NCBI GenBank assembly: GCA_946061795.1
Contig: CAMGSK010000062.1
Span: 1-8,137, forward strand
Direction of reading: 5' to 3'
DNA length: 8,137 nucleotides
From: an uncultured Elusimicrobium sp.
GTDB lineage: Bacteria > Elusimicrobiota > Elusimicrobia > Elusimicrobiales > Elusimicrobiaceae
The position numbers were made by a program, and so were the translations under genes. Shown one piece after another: positions 6,399 to 8,137 of the stretch (position 1 is the stretch's first letter; each line of letters starts with the position of its first letter). A model generated the notes under the pieces. The model was not told the DNA's origin. It saw only the letters and a list, made by a program, of their open reading frames with translations, and did not search any database.

Positions 6399-6797
6399 TT
6401 AGTGAATATGAACAGTGGTTTTAATGTCCGGGTGCAGGCTTCTGTGCACCGGGCAGGCGTTTACCGCCGCCGCATAGCGGTCTTTTTGGGCTTGCGTAAA
6501 ATGCGGCGGAAATGTGATATCCAGTACAAATTCCTCCACCCTGCGGGGGGAGGAAGCCATGATTTTGTCCGTTTCAATACGCATCCCCTTTAAATCCTCT
6601 CCGTTCCGCTCCGCCATTTTGGCGATGATGGTAATGATACAGGACGCCAGCGCCCCCGCCAGCAGATCCGTCGGAGAAAAGCGCCGGCCTAAACCACCGT
6701 TGTCGGGCGGCAAATCCGTCAAAATCGTTTGGCCGCTGGGCCCGTGGAGCAGTTCCGTTTGGCCTTCTCCCAAGTAAGTGCATGTAATTTTAGTCAT
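6399..6797 (-). CDS. OsmC family protein, proximal copy
   Basis: A 132-residue OsmC-family protein and paralogue of the next gene downstream. The catalytic-type cysteines are C53 (GALASCIITII) and C115 (NACPVHRSLHP). The two proteins share the FSPTDLLAGAL-like and CPVHRSL segments but differ in most other positions, so the duplication is not recent. The likely role is Cys-based peroxide or electrophile detoxification in the cytoplasm (inferred from the family). The ribosome site AGGGAGA lies 5 bases before the ATG, in a short leader. It is the first gene of the pair, transcribed away from the zinc-ribbon gene. Family assignment is secure; substrate is unknown. Confidence 0.9.
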   Translation of the reverse strand: MTKITCTYLGEGQTELLHGPSGQTILTDLPPDNGGLGRRFSPTDLLAGALASCIITIIAKMAERNGEDLKGMRIETDKIMASSPRRVEEFVLDITFPPHFTQAQKDRYAAAVNACPVHRSLHPDIKTTVHIH

Positions 6798-6823
6798 ATA
6801 AAGTCTCCCTTGTTATATAACAC

Positions 6824-6852
6824 AGTGTAGCTGTTTGTAGCGTCCCCGGCAA
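6824..6852 (-). promoter_or_regulatory. Likely promoter of the OsmC pair
   Basis: On the minus strand TTGCCG (6852 to 6847) and TACACT (6829 to 6824) are separated by 17 bp. The predicted start near 6817 gives a 20-base leader containing the AGGGAGA ribosome site. A second possible -10 (TGT-TATATA, 6822 to 6814) lies nearer the gene but would start transcription inside the ribosome site. Confidence 0.45.
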
Positions 6853-6867
6853 GGGGAAAATAATTAT

Positions 6868-6885
6868 TATAATAAAACAAAGGAG
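6868..6885 (+). promoter_or_regulatory. -10 element and ribosome site of the zinc-ribbon gene
   Basis: TATAAT at 6868-6873 lies in an AT-rich stretch, with no -35 match at the usual distance. The ribosome site AAAGGAG (6879-6885) is 7 bases before the ATG at 6893. This spacing selects the ATG over the in-frame TTG two codons earlier at 6887, which overlaps the leader too closely. Confidence 0.4.
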
Positions 6886-6892
6886 ATTGTTT

Positions 6893-7147
6893 ATGCAAAA
6901 ACTTTGCCAAAGCTGTGGCATGCCGCTGAGCGACGAATTGGCCGGGACGGAGCAAGACGGAAGCAAAAGCGCGGACTATTGTCTGTATTGCTACCGGGAT
7001 GGGAACTTTACGGCGGATTTGACCATGGAGGAAATGATAAATTCCTGTATTCCTTTTATGACGCAGGCCCATCCGGAACTGCTGCCCGCCAAGGCGCGCG
7101 CCATGATGAATGCCGTGCTGCCCGGTTTAAAACGTTGGAAAAAATAA
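6893..7147 (+). CDS. Small putative zinc-ribbon protein
   Basis: An 84-residue protein. C5-x2-C8 (CQSCGMPL) and C30-x2-C33 (YCLYC) form a four-cysteine zinc-ribbon site. They are followed by YRDGNFTADLTMEEMINSC, the conserved continuation of the putative zinc-ribbon family often seen in Bacteroidetes, Firmicutes and other anaerobes. The rest (about 52-84) is helical and basic at the end (LKRWKK). Its biochemical role is not established; members often sit near transcription regulators or stress genes. It is expected to be cytoplasmic. It is divergent from the OsmC pair with a 95-base shared control region and has its own terminator, so it is probably monocistronic. The ATG is chosen from the AAAGGAG ribosome site at 6879-6885. 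Family is confident, function unknown. Confidence 0.85.
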   Translation: MQKLCQSCGMPLSDELAGTEQDGSKSADYCLYCYRDGNFTADLTMEEMINSCIPFMTQAHPELLPAKARAMMNAVLPGLKRWKK

Positions 7148-7166
7148 AATCGCAGGCGAATCTTTC

Positions 7167-7200
7167 AAAGCCCCAGGTGCCGGCCCGGGGCTTTTGTGTT
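7167..7200 (+). terminator. Intrinsic terminator of the zinc-ribbon gene
   Basis: Arms 7167-7174 (AAAGCCCC) and 7187-7194 (GGGGCTTT) form an 8-bp stem with a 12-base GC-rich loop, followed by TTGTGTTAT. It starts 19 bases after the stop codon. Confidence 0.75.
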
Positions 7201-7209
7201 ATATTGAAT

Positions 7210-7240
7210 AAAAAAACGGGTATGCCTTTGGCTACACCGG
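7210..7240 (-). terminator. Probable terminator of the HxlR-type regulator
   Basis: Directly beyond the regulator's stop, the minus strand can fold CGG-GTAGCC with GGC-TACCCG (one bulged base on each arm) around a very short AAA loop. Seven T residues follow (complement of 7210-7216 A-run). The T-run is good, the stem imperfect. Confidence 0.5.
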
Positions 7241-7576
7241 TTAGTTTTTGCGCAGCAGGCGTTTCTTATATTTTTCACCCCAATCGGCCATGGCGGCTAT
7301 CAGCGGCTGAAGAGACTGTCCCGTTTCGCTCAGCGTATATTCCACGCGCGGAGGAACTTCGGCGTACACCCGGCGGACGACCAGCCCGTCTTGTTCCATG
7401 TCGCGCAGCGTTTGCGTGAGCATTTTTTGGCTGATGGAAGGAATGGATTTGTGTAATTGCCCGAAACGTTTCGTCCCCGAGGATAAATCCCTCAAGACAA
7501 ACAGTTTCCATTTGCTGCCTATCAGCCCTACGGTCAGAGCGACGGGACAAGCGGGAATATCGTAATTTTTTTTCAT
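7241..7576 (-). CDS. HxlR-family winged-helix transcription regulator
   Basis: A 111-residue protein of full HxlR length. The diagnostic run is GSKWKLFVLRDLSSGTKRFG at 20-39. SISQKMLTQTLRDMEQDGLV (47-66) is the recognition-helix region and RRVYAEVPPRVEYTLSETG (68-86) the wing. The N-terminus has PACPV with a single Cys at position 10, the place where redox- or electrophile-sensing HxlR proteins (YodB, CatR, HypR type) carry their sensor cysteine. It is therefore plausibly a quinone-, aldehyde- or oxidant-responsive repressor (inference). A weak ribosome site (AAAGAG) precedes the ATG at 7576. It is divergent from the cupin gene across a 110-base spacer with repeats and overlapping promoters, so it probably regulates both itself and the cupin gene. 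Confidence 0.93.
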   Translation of the reverse strand: MKKNYDIPACPVALTVGLIGSKWKLFVLRDLSSGTKRFGQLHKSIPSISQKMLTQTLRDMEQDGLVVRRVYAEVPPRVEYTLSETGQSLQPLIAAMADWGEKYKKRLLRKN

Positions 7577-7596
7577 AACGCTCTTTAATACTTACT

Positions 7597-7647
7597 AAAA
7601 GGTACTTATATAATAAAAAAGTGCCTTCTTTACAAAAGTGCCTTATA
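7597..7647. promoter_or_regulatory. Three-copy repeat, candidate operator of the HxlR-type regulator
   Basis: AAAAGTGCCTT occurs exactly twice, at 7617-7627 and 7634-7644, with starts 17 bp apart. A related AAAAGGTACTT is at 7597-7607. The third copy and the last exact copy also share the following ATA. The core is near-palindromic (AAG-N3-CTT), as expected for a dimeric regulator. The TACTTA hexamer additionally repeats at 7589-7594 and 7603-7608. Assignment to the adjacent HxlR protein is inference. Confidence 0.5.
7607..7635 (-). promoter_or_regulatory. Likely promoter of the HxlR-type regulator
   Basis: On the minus strand TTGTAA (7635 to 7630) and TATATA (7612 to 7607) are 17 bp apart. 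One exact repeat (7617-7627) lies in the spacer, and the variant repeat (7597-7607) covers the predicted start near 7600, which suggests autoregulation. Confidence 0.4.
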
Positions 7648-7658
7648 ATTTTTATTAT
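7629..7658 (+). promoter_or_regulatory. Likely promoter of the cupin gene
   Basis: TTTACA at 7629-7634 and TATTAT at 7653-7658 are 18 bp apart; TATAAT at 7644-7649 and TATACT at 7656-7661 are alternative -10 elements. The -35 overlaps that of the divergent regulator promoter, and an exact repeat (7634-7644) lies in the spacer. The ribosome site AGGAGG (7676-7681) is 5 bases before the ATG at 7687. Confidence 0.4.
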
Positions 7659-7686
7659 ACTATAAAATTCAAGACAGGAGGCTCTT

Positions 7687-8121
7687 ATGAGCAAACAAAC
7701 GACATTAATCGCCCGGGGCGAAAATTTTAAAGCGTTGGATTTGGGCGGCTGGGAAGAAATCGCCCAGTACGTGACGGGACCTTTTCAGGGAAAGGTGTTT
7801 TTAAAAGAGGCGGCGGAATTGAGCGGCTGTGAAATTTCCGTCGGCGCGCTGCCGCCGTCTGCGGCTTTGCCTTTTTTCCATTCGCACAAGCAAAACGAAG
7901 AGGTTTATATCGTCCTTCGCGGCGGAGGGGAAATGCAGGTGGACGGGAAAACTTTCCCGCTAAAAGAAGGTTCCGTTGTGCGCGTCAGCCCGGCCGGCAT
8001 GCGCAGCCTTAAAAGCGGTGCGGAAGGCATGAGTTATTTGTGCATACAAACCAAAGCGGGTTCCTTGAGCCAATGGACGGGGGACGACGGTGTGATCTCT
8101 CAGCAACCCTGGGAGAAATAA
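7687..8121 (+). CDS. Cupin-domain protein
   Basis: A 144-residue single-domain cupin. Motif 1 is clear: H65-S-H67, E72 and G79 within FFHSHKQNEEVYIVLRGGGEM. In motif 2 (EGSVVRVSPAGMRSL, 94-108) the usual metal-ligand His is replaced, with Arg106 in its place. Either metal binding uses three ligands or the protein is a non-catalytic binder. The N-terminal 60 residues are typical of small cupins of the group that begins with a short strand-rich segment. It is cytoplasmic, with no signal peptide. Substrate and reaction are unknown; such cupins are frequently paired with HxlR regulators. A strong AGGAGG ribosome site fixes the start. It is divergent from the HxlR gene and probably its regulatory target. 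The window ends 16 bases after the stop, so a downstream operon partner cannot be excluded. Confidence 0.88.
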   Translation: MSKQTTLIARGENFKALDLGGWEEIAQYVTGPFQGKVFLKEAAELSGCEISVGALPPSAALPFFHSHKQNEEVYIVLRGGGEMQVDGKTFPLKEGSVVRVSPAGMRSLKSGAEGMSYLCIQTKAGSLSQWTGDDGVISQQPWEK

Positions 8122-8137
8122 ATAAGACAGTTCCTTG

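Noticed and set aside
6843..6857. Small hairpin TCCCC/GGGGA between the OsmC pair and the zinc-ribbon gene
   Set aside because: The stem is only 5 bp and no T-run follows on either strand; it overlaps the predicted -35 of the OsmC promoter, so it is not called a terminator.
6887..6892. TTG start two codons before the zinc-ribbon ATG
   Set aside because: It would sit one base after the AAAGGAG ribosome site, while the ATG at 6893 has proper 7-base spacing and the family begins near the CxxC motif.
7617..7644. CRISPR-like repeat-spacer pattern in the HxlR/cupin spacer
   Set aside because: The repeats are only 11 bp with 6 bp between exact copies and overlap promoter elements; this fits operators, not an array.

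Overview
The window is compact bacterial DNA of roughly balanced base composition, with short intergenic gaps. It holds eight complete genes, one uncertain gene end at the left edge, and many GC-rich hairpin terminators. I see no tRNA, rRNA, CRISPR array, insertion sequence or phage gene. Gene content alone does not fix the host. A gut-type anaerobe is plausible, and I lean weakly towards Elusimicrobiota from the overall style of the genes; this is inference only.

Layout, left to right: (1) about 1-187, the end of an unidentified plus-strand coding region with a nine-glycine tract and a Cys-rich tail, whose reading frame conflicts with the sequence just upstream; then two hairpins. (2) 338-1078 minus, a SIS-domain phosphosugar-binding protein (UPF0309 type), divergent from (3) 1134-3149 plus, a large exported phospholipase D/cardiolipin synthase-like protein with an unrecognised N-terminal half. 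(4) 5916-3223 minus, an apparent operon of a TrkH/KtrB-type potassium channel subunit followed by the ribosomal protein S12 methylthiotransferase RimO. (5) 6797-5997 minus, two tandem OsmC-family peroxidase-like proteins. (6) 6893-7147 plus, a small zinc-ribbon protein divergent from the OsmC pair. (7) 7576-7241 minus, an HxlR-family regulator divergent from (8) 7687-8121 plus, a cupin protein.

The right third (5997-8121) reads as a small thiol/oxidative or electrophile stress neighbourhood: two Cys-based OsmC proteins, a four-Cys zinc ribbon, and an HxlR regulator with one N-terminal Cys facing a cupin gene. The HxlR/cupin spacer has overlapping divergent promoters and three copies of an 11-bp repeat, the best candidate regulatory circuit here.

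A second pattern is that three genes (SIS, PLD and TrkH) have an extended -10 element (TGN-TAYAAT) only 6-8 bases before the ATG and no Shine-Dalgarno sequence, which predicts leaderless or near-leaderless mRNAs. The other genes have a purine-rich ribosome binding site, though the one before the HxlR gene is weak. No clearly novel multi-gene system is evident; the best leads are these two regulatory patterns, the PLD N-terminal domain and the left-edge Gly/Cys-rich reading.
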